Assembly: GCA_016839635.1 (NCBI GenBank)
Contig: JAEOTV010000106.1
Location: forward strand, 1 to 18,325
From: Promethearchaeota archaeon
GTDB lineage: Archaea > Asgardarchaeota > Lokiarchaeia > Sigynarchaeales > SOKP01
Length of the DNA: 18,325 nucleotides
Direction of reading: 5' to 3'
Position 1 is the stretch's first letter. Each line of letters opens with the position of its first letter. Shown piece after piece: positions 7,514 through 14,727 of this stretch. The position numbers and the translations under genes were made by a program. The notes under the pieces are model-generated. The model was not told the DNA's origin. It saw only the letters and a program-made list of their open reading frames with translations, and did no database searches.

Positions 7514-8277
7514 ACTGGTATACTCCACATTAAAAAAATTGGTAATGCATTAAATTGAATTCTAACAAAAATAGTAAAAGCTAAGAAGAATAACAGATAT
7601 ATTGTAAAAATCCAATCCTTTATAGTATATTCAATGCTATAATAAAAAGTACGTTCTTTTTTGCTGCCAAAAGCTCTTGATTCAAGGGCTTCCGCAACGT
7701 TAAAAGCTCTCCTAATAGAACAGATTATTAAAGGAATTAAAAGTGGAAAGAGGTTTTTTATTTGATTTATGAGCCCCTTTTTTTGCATCTCATAACCTCT
7801 ACTCTGTTGAGCATCTAATATGTTTTGAGCTTCATTTGCGATAGTAGGGACGAATCTAAAAGCTAATGAAAATGAAAATGCAAATTCATAAGGTATTTTC
7901 ATTGAAATTAAAGAAAGAGCTAAATCATTTGGATCGACTGATAAAAAAAAGATTGAGAAAGCAGTTATCATAATATAAATTCTTAATATCATCGCAATAG
8001 CAAATGATAAGGAGATAAATAATGTATTTAAAACGATTATGAAGAGAATTAAGAATGATAGACCACGAATACTTTTAATCCATTGCTTAAACAATTTTCC
8101 TATTAGAATTATAGGAACTAAACTCAAAAAAATAAGAAATAATGGAATAATTTCAGTGAATAGTAATGCACATATTGTATATACTATCGAGAAAACAAGT
8201 TTTGCCCTTGGATCTAAATTATGTAAAAAAGTTTTTTTTTTCATAAACTTAAAAGCATTTAGAAAATCTAAGGACAT
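7510..8277 (-). CDS. ecfT: ECF transporter transmembrane component EcfT (CbiQ family)
   Basis: EcfT is the membrane scaffold that couples the two ATPases to a substrate-binding S component in energy-coupling-factor vitamin or metal importers. The 255-aa protein has the conserved LDPRAKL at 21-27, several hydrophobic segments (about 28-60, 72-90, 95-113, 178-187 and 220-240), and the two coupling-helix motifs. These are QQSRG at 157-161 and ALESRAFG at 197-204, the second being usually A-x-E-x-RGFG, here with Ala in place of Gly. The ATG at 8277 has AGGAGG about ten bases upstream, directly after the stop of the preceding ATPase gene. The 3' end overlaps cgi121. Confidence 0.93.
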   Translation of the reverse strand: MSLDFLNAFKFMKKKTFLHNLDPRAKLVFSIVYTICALLFTEIIPLFLIFLSLVPIILIGKLFKQWIKSIRGLSFLILFIIVLNTLFISLSFAIAMILRIYIMITAFSIFFLSVDPNDLALSLISMKIPYEFAFSFSLAFRFVPTIANEAQNILDAQQSRGYEMQKKGLINQIKNLFPLLIPLIICSIRRAFNVAEALESRAFGSKKERTFYYSIEYTIKDWIFTIYLLFFLAFTIFVRIQFNALPIFLMWSIPV

Positions 8278-8292
8278 GTATATGCATTCCTC

Positions 8293-9147
8293 CTAAATTT
8301 TTAAAGATTTATTTTTTAAAAAATTCCTTAAATACCCTATTAGGGCATCTTTAGACATTATATTTTCAGTTTTCGGAAAACCATTCTCTTTCAATGCTAC
8401 ACAAAATTGCCAAATTTGAGGATGAATTAATGAAGTTTGCTTTATCAGTAGTTCATTATTCAATATTTCTTTTGTTGAGCCATCAGCAATTATTTGTCCA
8501 TCTGTCATTAATATAGTACGTGGCAAGTATTCATAGGCAAATTCAATGTTATGAGTAATAATAATTATGGTTTTTCCTCGTTTTCTCTCGTTTTTAATAA
8601 AGTTAATAAAAAATTCAATTTCTCTTGCATCTTGACCTAAAGTTGGTTCATCAAAAACTAAAATATCGGGATCTCTACAAATTATAGATGCTATAGCAAG
8701 CTTTTTAGATTCTCCACCAGATAAATTAAGAGGTGATCGTTTTCTGTATTTCTCAAGATTAAATTCATGCAATATCTTATTTATTCTAATCTGAATTTCT
8801 TCTTTATCAAGATCGAAGCTATTTAATGAAAATTTTATTTCTTCTTCCACTGAATTGGAAAATAATTGATGGAAGGGATTTTGAAATATTATTCCAACCA
8901 TCTTTGATAAAGTGGCAATGGTCTTGGAAGAAATACTCTCATTTTCAATATAAATTTTTCCTTCTGTTGGTCTGATTAATCCATTTAACGTTCTAATAAG
9001 ACTAGTCTTACCTGCTCCATTTTTTCCCATAATGGCTAATAATTCACCTTTAAAAATGTTTAAATTTATATTTTTTAATGCTTGTGTCCCATTTGGATAG
9101 GTGTAAGCTATATCTCTAACCATAATAATAGGGATTTCTTTAGCCAT
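8293..9147 (-). CDS. ecfA: ECF transporter ATPase (EcfA-type)
   Basis: This is an ABC ATPase of 284 aa that powers the ECF transporter from the cytoplasmic face. Walker A GKNGAGKTS is at 41-49, the Q-loop Gln at 89, the signature LSGGESK at 142-148, Walker B DILVFDEP at 162-169, and the switch His at 199 (ITHN). The FQNPFHQLF segment after the Q-loop is typical of the EcfA/CbiO family. It pairs with the product of the gene 16 bases upstream to form a heterodimer. The start ATG has an AGGAG Shine-Dalgarno motif close upstream. The stop codon TAG merges into the AGGAGG of ecfT, suggesting tight translational coupling. Confidence 0.94.
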   Translation of the reverse strand: MAKEIPIIMVRDIAYTYPNGTQALKNINLNIFKGELLAIMGKNGAGKTSLIRTLNGLIRPTEGKIYIENESISSKTIATLSKMVGIIFQNPFHQLFSNSVEEEIKFSLNSFDLDKEEIQIRINKILHEFNLEKYRKRSPLNLSGGESKKLAIASIICRDPDILVFDEPTLGQDAREIEFFINFIKNERKRGKTIIIITHNIEFAYEYLPRTILMTDGQIIADGSTKEILNNELLIKQTSLIHPQIWQFCVALKENGFPKTENIMSKDALIGYLRNFLKNKSLKI

Positions 9148-9163
9148 TTGTTTCTCCTTTTTT

Positions 9164-9997
9164 TTATTTCAAAGATTTTACTGCTTCAGGAATGGAGGCA
9201 GGAATATTTTTATCATATAAATTTTCTTTTTTTAAAGTACTAAAAATTGAATAAATAACAGGTTTATTTAACCGGAGATTTTGAAAATTAATACTATTAA
9301 GAACTTGTTCACTTTGTCCATACTCTATTATATTTCCATTTTTCATTAAAATTATTTGTTGAGAGAATGGTAAAATGAGATCTAGTCGATGTTCACTAAT
9401 TAAAATTGAGATATTTCTCTCATTTTTTATCTCATTTAATAAATTTATTATTTTTTTAGCCATATATGGGTCTAATAAAGCAGTAGGCTCATCTAAGATC
9501 AAGATTTTTGGTTCTAAAACTAAAATAGATGCTATTGCTACTCTTTGTTGTTCTCCACCACTTAATTCAAATGGGGCTTTATCTAAAATGTGTTCAATTT
9601 CTGTTATTGATGCACTTTCTTTTATTCGTTTTGTAATTTCTTTAGCAGGAACCCCTAGATTTTCTAAACCAAAAGCAATTTCATGTTCTACATTCATTGC
9701 TATTAATTGGTTTTCTGGGTTTTGAAACACAATTCCAATTTCAGTGGATAAATCTGCTATTGGCGTTTCAACTGTATTTTTTCCATTCCACATTTCTACC
9801 ATTCCTTTATAAAAACCAGCATAGAATTGAGGAATTAGACCGTTCATACACCTAATGAGTGTAGTTTTTCCACTTCCAGTTTCTCCACACAATAAAATGA
9901 ATTTATTATCTTCAATCTTTAAATTGATATTATTTAAAGCATATTCTTCGTTTCCTTTGTACCGATAATAAAAGTTTTTAAATTTTATTAAATCCAT
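9164..9997 (-). CDS. ecfA: ECF transporter ATPase (second EcfA-type)
   Basis: This is the second ABC ATPase (277 aa) and the first gene of the ECF operon. Walker A GETGSGKTT is at 38-46, the Q-loop Gln at 92 in FQNPENQL, the signature LSGGEQQ at 145-151, Walker B ILILDEPT at 165-172, and the switch His at 203 (SEHRL). All catalytic residues are present, so both ATPases of the pair look active. Together with the next ATPase and EcfT it forms an energising module. No S component is encoded in the operon, so substrate cannot be told from context. Such modules are often shared by S components encoded elsewhere. Its Shine-Dalgarno signal is weak, consistent with a leading gene on a short leader. 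Confidence 0.94.
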   Translation of the reverse strand: MDLIKFKNFYYRYKGNEEYALNNINLKIEDNKFILLCGETGSGKTTLIRCMNGLIPQFYAGFYKGMVEMWNGKNTVETPIADLSTEIGIVFQNPENQLIAMNVEHEIAFGLENLGVPAKEITKRIKESASITEIEHILDKAPFELSGGEQQRVAIASILVLEPKILILDEPTALLDPYMAKKIINLLNEIKNERNISILISEHRLDLILPFSQQIILMKNGNIIEYGQSEQVLNSINFQNLRLNKPVIYSIFSTLKKENLYDKNIPASIPEAVKSLK

Positions 9998-10010
9998 CTT
10001 AAAGCTTATT

Positions 10011-10052
10011 CCATTAATGGTTTATTTCTTTGATAATTTTTGATTATTTATA
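10011..10052 (-). promoter_or_regulatory. Probable ECF operon promoter with a small palindrome
   Basis: The minus strand carries TATAAATA (10045-10052), predicting a transcription start near 10022 and a leader of about 25 bases before the first ATPase. The palindrome CCATTAATGG (10011-10020) lies at the start of that leader and could be an operator. The site is short, so this is tentative. Confidence 0.4.
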
Positions 10053-10059
10053 ACTTAAA

Positions 10060-11067
10060 TTATAAATATTGTTTGACTTTTTCAATAATTTCTTGGAGAA
10101 TTATATTAGATTCTATCATAATTATTATGGATGCTGCTCCATCATGCCCACCACCACTAGTATCATATCTTTCTGAAATCTCCTTTAAAATCTTCCCTAA
10201 ATTCAATCCTGTTTTTATACAAACTGTTTTTTTGGCTCTAGTATTAATAATATATTGATTTGGTTCTTTTGAGACAGTAATTCCAATATCAAATCCCGAT
10301 TTTGTTAACATTGAGGCTACCTTTCCTCCAAAACTGCTAACGTTTGTTATACCAATTAGATAGTCCCCTTCTCGAATCAATTCAACTCTTTGTAAACCTT
10401 TTATAATTGCAATTTTTTCTGAGATATCGATTTCACTTTGAAGAAGTTGGAATATGTCTTGGATCTTTATTTCTTCGCTTAATAAATTACTCACATTTTG
10501 AATAGATTTATTATTACCATGTTTAAAGAAACCAGAATCAGTTAATATTGCTGAAATAATGAGAATCTTTAAAGGTGTGCTTAAGTGTTTTTTATAGAAT
10601 TCAATCAATTTTAAAATTATTTCTGTAGTAGAAGAGTAATTCTCATCTATTAAATCTAATGAATTTTGATTGCCGTTTTCAGAATCTAATGCTGTATAAT
10701 GATGATCTACATAAATAGTAGGAATTCTTGTTTGTGATATATCAAAATTATTATCAGTTTTGATTTGATTTATATTGTTTGCATCCACGATTACGAGGAT
10801 ATCAAAATTAGTAAGATCAAGACTTTTTTCATAAGAAAATTCAAATTCAGGAAAGTTCTTATTGAAATTTTTAATAAAATTTTTAGTTGATTTAGAAAGT
10901 TCCGAAAAATAAATTGAAATTTCTTGATTTTTGGAAATTTGATTTAAAAAAAATTTTAATGTAAAGCAAGAGACTAATCCATCAATATCTACTAAATCGT
11001 GAGTAGTAATTAAGATATTTTTGTTCTTTATGAAAGCTAAAAAATTTTCAAATTTAGATTTCAACAT
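10060..11067 (-). CDS. DHH-family phosphoesterase (RecJ/NrnA-like)
   Basis: The product is 335 aa with the two-domain layout of DHH-DHHA1 phosphoesterases, manganese-dependent enzymes that cleave single-stranded nucleic acids, nano-RNA or related phosphodiesters. Metal ligands are visible in THDLVDIDG (22-30), the VDANN motif (94-98) and the name-giving DHH (121-123). The substrate-binding GGGHDGAAS of DHHA1 is at about 305-313. Length and order fit the NrnA/archaeal DHH group better than full bacterial RecJ. The gene is the last of the set rpl37ae-pcc1-pfdB-DHH, starting 17 bases after prefoldin beta. Placement beside the exosome genes suggests, but does not show, a role in finishing RNA degradation. 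The exact substrate is unknown. Confidence 0.88.
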   Translation of the reverse strand: MLKSKFENFLAFIKNKNILITTHDLVDIDGLVSCFTLKFFLNQISKNQEISIYFSELSKSTKNFIKNFNKNFPEFEFSYEKSLDLTNFDILVIVDANNINQIKTDNNFDISQTRIPTIYVDHHYTALDSENGNQNSLDLIDENYSSTTEIILKLIEFYKKHLSTPLKILIISAILTDSGFFKHGNNKSIQNVSNLLSEEIKIQDIFQLLQSEIDISEKIAIIKGLQRVELIREGDYLIGITNVSSFGGKVASMLTKSGFDIGITVSKEPNQYIINTRAKKTVCIKTGLNLGKILKEISERYDTSGGGHDGAASIIIMIESNIILQEIIEKVKQYL

Positions 11068-11084
11068 ATAAATTCTTATGAATT

Positions 11085-11441
11085 TTATTTTTGAAAATCT
11101 GCTTGGAGAGATTTACTCATTGTTTCTATCTGGGTTTTGATTCGTTCTTCTTTTTGTTTTAATGTTTTTTGGCGCATCTCTAAAGTGACTTTTAAACTTT
11201 TTTTCTCATCTAATAACTTATTTCTTTCACTTTTCACTAAAATTCCTCCGATTGCCTTATAAACTGTATCTTCTGGTTGAATTTTTTCTAATTCTTCTAT
11301 TGCTAATTCCGTTTCTCTCAATGTACTCTCAATTTGTAATCTTTGCGAAGTTAGAAACTCAAAAGATTGTTGTAGATTATTCAGATCTAAAAGCTTTTTC
11401 TTTTGTTCTTCAGTTAAACTGTCGAGATTAATCTGTGACAT
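11085..11441 (-). CDS. pfdB: Prefoldin subunit beta
   Basis: This is the beta subunit (118 aa) of prefoldin, the jellyfish-shaped hexameric chaperone that hands unfolded proteins to the thermosome. Two heptad-rich helices (about residues 8-50 and 75-112) flank a short hairpin. The conserved block is KIQPEDTVYKAIGGILVKSE (54-73), diagnostic of prefoldin beta. The ATG has an AAGGAG Shine-Dalgarno motif at 11449-11454 with a seven-base spacer, so the start is secure. It lies 48 bases downstream of pcc1 and 17 bases upstream of the DHH gene. A pcc1-prefoldin pairing is common in archaeal genomes. Confidence 0.93.
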   Translation of the reverse strand: MSQINLDSLTEEQKKKLLDLNNLQQSFEFLTSQRLQIESTLRETELAIEELEKIQPEDTVYKAIGGILVKSERNKLLDEKKSLKVTLEMRQKTLKQKEERIKTQIETMSKSLQADFQK

Positions 11442-11489
11442 TTCTTATCTCCTTGTATTTTTATTAATTTATTTAATATGATATATATT

Positions 11490-11771
11490 TTATTTATTTT
11501 TGGAATTATCAACTATCTTTATCGATTCTGTGATTATTTTTCCAAAACTGATAATTTCATTAACCGACGCACGAAAGGCAGTGATATCACTGCTTTTTAT
11601 ATCAAAAACTATACTCAAGCTATTCTTTTTTTCTATTGAAATTTCAGATCGTTTGGTTTTTAACCGTTTAAACTCTGGTAAAAAAGAGTTGTAAGAAATA
11701 TCCCGTATTTGAGAATTATTGAATTGAAATTCTATAATAGAGTTTATTGAGAAGTAATTGTTTTTACTCAT
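11490..11771 (-). CDS. pcc1: KEOPS complex subunit Pcc1
   Basis: Pcc1 is the small KEOPS subunit that forms a dimer bridging two Kae1 units and helps position tRNA for t6A37 synthesis. The 93-aa protein shows the family pattern: ISYNSFLPE in the first helix, KTKRSEISI, then LSIVFDIKSSDITAFRASVN (52-71), matching the usual sequence of strand, D-x-x-A-x-R-A-S and helix. The start codon overlaps the stop of rpl37ae by one base (TAATG), so the two are translationally coupled. The large subunits Kae1 and Bud32 are not in this window. Cgi121 and the TsaC synthase are nearby in other transcription units. Confidence 0.88.
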   Translation of the reverse strand: MSKNNYFSINSIIEFQFNNSQIRDISYNSFLPEFKRLKTKRSEISIEKKNSLSIVFDIKSSDITAFRASVNEIISFGKIITESIKIVDNSKNK

Positions 11772-12058
11772 TATTCTTCAGTGACTTCTAATTCTCTTTG
11801 CTTACGCTTTGCAATACGGAAAGACTCAGTTCCCCTTGGAGTTTCTATGTAATAGGCTCCTCCTGTAAATTTGGCATCACATTTCTTACAATGCCAGATA
11901 CCGGTTGAAATTCTATGAATAGAACCTTTAGTTATACATTTAGGGCATTTTATATCTCCTTTCATTTTTTCTAATATGAGACGAGTTCTTTTTCTTAATG
12001 TACTTCCATATCTCGCACCGTATTTGCCCGTTATACCAACTTTACGAGTATTACCCAT
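11771..12058 (-). CDS. rpl37ae: Large ribosomal subunit protein eL43 (L37Ae)
   Basis: This is a ribosomal protein of the archaeal/eukaryotic large subunit, 95 aa, with a four-cysteine zinc ribbon: CPKC (38, 41) and CKKC (57, 60). The N-terminus, TRKVGITGKYGARYGSTLRK, is highly conserved in the family. I start it at the ATG at 12058; a TTG three codons upstream is possible but less typical. It heads a set with pcc1, prefoldin beta and the DHH gene. In the classical archaeal arrangement rpoP (RNA polymerase subunit P) often follows L37Ae, but here pcc1 overlaps it directly and rpoP is absent. Confidence 0.95.
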   Translation of the reverse strand: MGNTRKVGITGKYGARYGSTLRKRTRLILEKMKGDIKCPKCITKGSIHRISTGIWHCKKCDAKFTGGAYYIETPRGTESFRIAKRKQRELEVTEE

Positions 12059-12110
12059 TTTTATCAATTTTAGTATTGAATAGTTGATGATATATTAAAA
12101 AATAGGATAA

Positions 12111-12118
12111 ACTATAAA
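12111..12118 (-). promoter_or_regulatory. Possible TATA box of rpl37ae
   Basis: TTTATAGT on the minus strand would start transcription near 12089, about 30 bases before the ATG of rpl37ae. It follows a T-rich tract after rrp42, so rpl37ae may be transcribed separately from the exosome genes. Confidence 0.35.
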
Positions 12119-12218
12119 TTTTTCTAAAATAAAATATATTACATTTATTCATTTTCTCGCATACATAATAAGATGAAATATGGTTCTTGAAAAAATATAA
12201 ATAAATAAAATAGAGTTG

Positions 12219-12235
12219 AAAAAAATTTTTAAAAA
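12219..12235 (-). terminator. Oligo-T tract after rrp42
   Basis: Directly after the rrp42 stop the minus strand reads T5, A5, T7 within 17 bases. Archaeal RNA polymerase terminates at such oligo-T tracts. This would close the exosome transcription unit before rpl37ae, though the flanking DNA is also AT-rich. Confidence 0.4.
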
Positions 12236-13069
12236 TTATTTAGTTTTACTTTGATATTGTAAAAGACTTAAATCATTTCTTAATTTTTTACCGAGTTCTA
12301 AAGATTTTTTGCCTAACATTTTGATTTCATCAATTGAAAATGTAGCAGCACCACTTTTTTGAATAGAAGTTATTTTTTCTTCAGTAACAGAAATGGATAT
12401 TTTACCGTCACTCACTAATTCTTCGGGCAAACTTGGATCTAAAAATATGATATCTTCGATTTTTCCATATGTAATCGCAAAGGGTAATTCATTTACGATA
12501 TTCTTTCCTGTTAAATACTTTCCACTCCACTCAACTTTACTCTTTTCTTCGTTCCAAATACCTTCAGGAATGCGAGAAGATAATAATGTAGTTAATGCAC
12601 TCACTGCACCAGCATCAATTAAATTTCCTTGATAATTCATTACGTACATATCAACAAAAAGAATATAGACTGAAACACCTTCTTTTATACAAAGTTTTTT
12701 AGTTTGAACACAATCTGCATGTCTAATTCCACGATCTACTACACGTGCTAATTCGATTGATTGCTCGTCTGGAGGGCCTCTCTCAAATAAAGGAGATGCT
12801 ATTGGAAGCAGTTCTGCCATAACAGTACACACACCTTCATTTGGAAGATCAGGAAAAGGTTCACCTACTTCATATTTTAATCCTGTAATGATCCTTGTTT
12901 CTCCTAATGAGACATCTGCTGAACCTTCTGCTGAGGCTATTACGTCACTTTTTATTTGGAATTTACGGTATTCCCAGAGTCCTCTTTCATCAATTCTTTC
13001 ATCTTTTTTAAGATTTGAAATAATATAATCTCTTTCAATTTTTGAAATAATTCGTTTAACATCCATCAT
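12236..13069 (-). CDS. rrp42: Exosome complex subunit Rrp42 (RNase PH-like, structural)
   Basis: Rrp42 (277 aa) pairs with Rrp41 in the hexameric ring of the archaeal exosome, which degrades and tails RNA 3' to 5'. It has an RNase PH fold: ERIDERGLWEYR at 24-35, SADVSLGETRIITG near 49-62, and ELLPIASPLFERGPPDEQ, then IELARVVDRGIR, which are typical of archaeal Rrp42. The phosphate-binding and catalytic residues of Rrp41 are not conserved in the corresponding places, as is normal for this non-catalytic but RNA-contacting subunit. It starts two bases after the rrp41 stop, at the first of two adjacent ATG codons, and is followed by an oligo-T tract. Confidence 0.95.
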   Translation of the reverse strand: MMDVKRIISKIERDYIISNLKKDERIDERGLWEYRKFQIKSDVIASAEGSADVSLGETRIITGLKYEVGEPFPDLPNEGVCTVMAELLPIASPLFERGPPDEQSIELARVVDRGIRHADCVQTKKLCIKEGVSVYILFVDMYVMNYQGNLIDAGAVSALTTLLSSRIPEGIWNEEKSKVEWSGKYLTGKNIVNELPFAITYGKIEDIIFLDPSLPEELVSDGKISISVTEEKITSIQKSGAATFSIDEIKMLGKKSLELGKKLRNDLSLLQYQSKTK

Positions 13070-13071
13070 AT

Positions 13072-13851
13072 TTATTTTTCACCTTTTTTATCTTCTTTTT
13101 TCTTTATTGTCTCTCCTTGTAATTTTACATATTTACTTTTTAACGTATCTAATTGGATTTGATGAACTTCCTCTAAAGCAACTTTAGCAAGATCTAAAAA
13201 TTCGTTCATCTCGTCCAAATCCATATCCCCATCGAATTGTAAAAGGGAAACTTCTTCATTATACCAAGTGATAGCAATTGGCAAATCCGCATCTCCTGCT
13301 TTATCTTCAATACCAGAAAGATCTACAACTTTCTTTCCATCAATTTTTCCTACAGCAATAGCTGACACCATACTTTTCATGGGAACTCCAGCATCAGCTA
13401 AAGCTAATGATGCTACTGTTGTACTTGCACATCTAGTTCCACCATCTGCATCCATTACTTCAATAAAAACTTCAAAACTTGTACCAGGATAAAGTTCGAG
13501 AAAAAGTAAAGGTTCTATGCAATCTGCTACAATCATCGATATCTCTTTTTCACGCCGTCCAGGTGCTGGTCTTTTTCTGTCAAATACTGAAAATGTAGCC
13601 ATCCTATAAAAAACTCGTAATATTCCTTTATCTGGTTTAGATAAATGGTGCGGATGCACCTCTCGTGGGCCATATACCGCTGCATATATTTTATTGTTAC
13701 CCCATTCCAAATATGCTGACCCATCCGCATTTGCTATAATACCAACTTCCATTTTTATAGGTCTTAACTCATTAACAGTTCGACCATCAAGTCTTTTTCC
13801 ATCTTCACGAAACAAAGTTTCAGGATATTCATCTTTAATTATTAATGGCAT
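13072..13851 (-). CDS. rrp41: Exosome complex subunit Rrp41 (catalytic RNase PH)
   Basis: This is the catalytic subunit (259 aa) of the archaeal exosome ring, a phosphorolytic 3'-5' exoribonuclease that can also add A-rich tails. LDGRTVNELRPI (21-32) is the conserved opening. Arg99-Arg100 in PGRREKEIS contact RNA, GGTRCAST (137-144) binds phosphate, and EDKAGDADLP (182-191) holds the acidic catalytic residues Asp183 and Asp189. The last 20 residues are lysine-rich (KKKEDKKGEK) and probably disordered. The ATG abuts the rrp4 stop without a gap, and rrp42 follows after two bases, so the three are one translationally coupled unit. The active site appears complete. Confidence 0.96.
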   Translation of the reverse strand: MPLIIKDEYPETLFREDGKRLDGRTVNELRPIKMEVGIIANADGSAYLEWGNNKIYAAVYGPREVHPHHLSKPDKGILRVFYRMATFSVFDRKRPAPGRREKEISMIVADCIEPLLFLELYPGTSFEVFIEVMDADGGTRCASTTVASLALADAGVPMKSMVSAIAVGKIDGKKVVDLSGIEDKAGDADLPIAITWYNEEVSLLQFDGDMDLDEMNEFLDLAKVALEEVHQIQLDTLKSKYVKLQGETIKKKEDKKGEK

Positions 13852-14637
13852 TTATTCAATACCTCTTTTCTTTTTTTCATTAATTATATATTCTTGCATT
13901 CTATCAGTTAAACCTACAGTATGGGCTTCAGAAGCTATTTTTCGAACTGATTCAATTAATAACCTTTCATGTGCGATATCTACTCCTTTCAACCAAATCC
14001 GACCATTCTGTGTTACAAATATATTACAATTCGTTAAATTTTTTAACATTTTTATCATTGATCCATTTCTACCAATTACTCTTGGTATTTTAGGAGGATC
14101 TATAGTTATTATAATCCCGCCACTTTTTTTTCCTAAATATTTTCCAACTGTAGTCAATTCAGGTTTATTTAAACGATCAGCGGAGAGAACTTTTACAACT
14201 AAAATGTCTCCTATATCGAATTTTTCAGTGCTTACATCCTCACGCACTGGTCCAGCACCTCCTCTAAATCCCCTTGTTCTGCCCTTCTTAATTGTGTTTT
14301 TTGGTTTAAGCTGGCCAAAGTCTTTAGCATTAATATCACATTTGTATTTAACGGGATTTTTATCAACTATTAAAGCAATAATCTTATCTCCAGGACGAGG
14401 TGTATAGAAGCCCCTCAGAGGTATTACATTGATATAATTCTTCTTTATTTGCTTTAATCCAATATTTAAAGAAATTATTTTATTTCTGTCCTTATTTAAT
14501 ATTGTTCCTCTTCCTGGCAAAAAATTTGTAACATCTTCCGTTAAAACTTCTCCCGGTACAACAACTTCTCTTGAATCTTCTTCATCTTCAAAATCTTCGA
14601 ATTCATCATCTATAATTTCTTCTTCATTATTTTCCAT
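13852..14637 (-). CDS. rrp4: Exosome complex RNA-binding subunit Rrp4
   Basis: Rrp4 (261 aa) forms the cap on the Rrp41-Rrp42 ring and recruits RNA. It has an N-terminal domain starting at VVVPGE (25-30), an S1 domain at about 75-160, and a KH domain with PPKIPRVIGRNGSMI (GxxG = 189-192). IWLKG follows, as expected in Rrp4. Csl4, the alternative cap, lacks the KH domain and has a zinc ribbon, so it is excluded. Two features are unusual: an acidic N-terminal tail (13 Asp/Glu in residues 5-21) and a glycine/arginine-rich stretch RTRGFRGGAG (120-129) inside the S1 domain. I prefer the ATG at 14637; a GTG at 14649 would add four residues. Confidence 0.95.
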   Translation of the reverse strand: MENNEEEIIDDEFEDFEDEEDSREVVVPGEVLTEDVTNFLPGRGTILNKDRNKIISLNIGLKQIKKNYINVIPLRGFYTPRPGDKIIALIVDKNPVKYKCDINAKDFGQLKPKNTIKKGRTRGFRGGAGPVREDVSTEKFDIGDILVVKVLSADRLNKPELTTVGKYLGKKSGGIIITIDPPKIPRVIGRNGSMIKMLKNLTNCNIFVTQNGRIWLKGVDIAHERLLIESVRKIASEAHTVGLTDRMQEYIINEKKKRGIE

Positions 14638-14694
14638 TATAGTACTCACGTCTTTTCTATAATTTTATTATTCTCCTAACCTATGCTAAAAAAT

Positions 14695-14702
14695 AATATA
14701 AA
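14695..14702 (-). promoter_or_regulatory. Possible TATA box of rrp4
   Basis: TTTATATT on the minus strand is identical to the octamer proposed for the SBDS gene. It lies in the 90-base gap after the SBDS stop. Transcription would start near 14672, about 35 bases before the rrp4 ATG, allowing the exosome genes to be transcribed apart from SBDS. Confidence 0.4.
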
Positions 14703-14727
14703 TAAAAGATCTACAAAAACTTTTAGG

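Noticed and set aside
12068..12235. A small gene such as rpoP in the gap between rpl37ae and rrp42
   Set aside because: The gap is very AT-rich with stops in all frames and no cysteine motif. It looks like a promoter and terminator spacer.
13694..14407. Long open frame on the plus strand (237 codons) opposite rrp4 and rrp41
   Set aside because: It lies entirely antisense to two well-conserved exosome genes, and its translation shows no domain. It is a shadow of their codon use.
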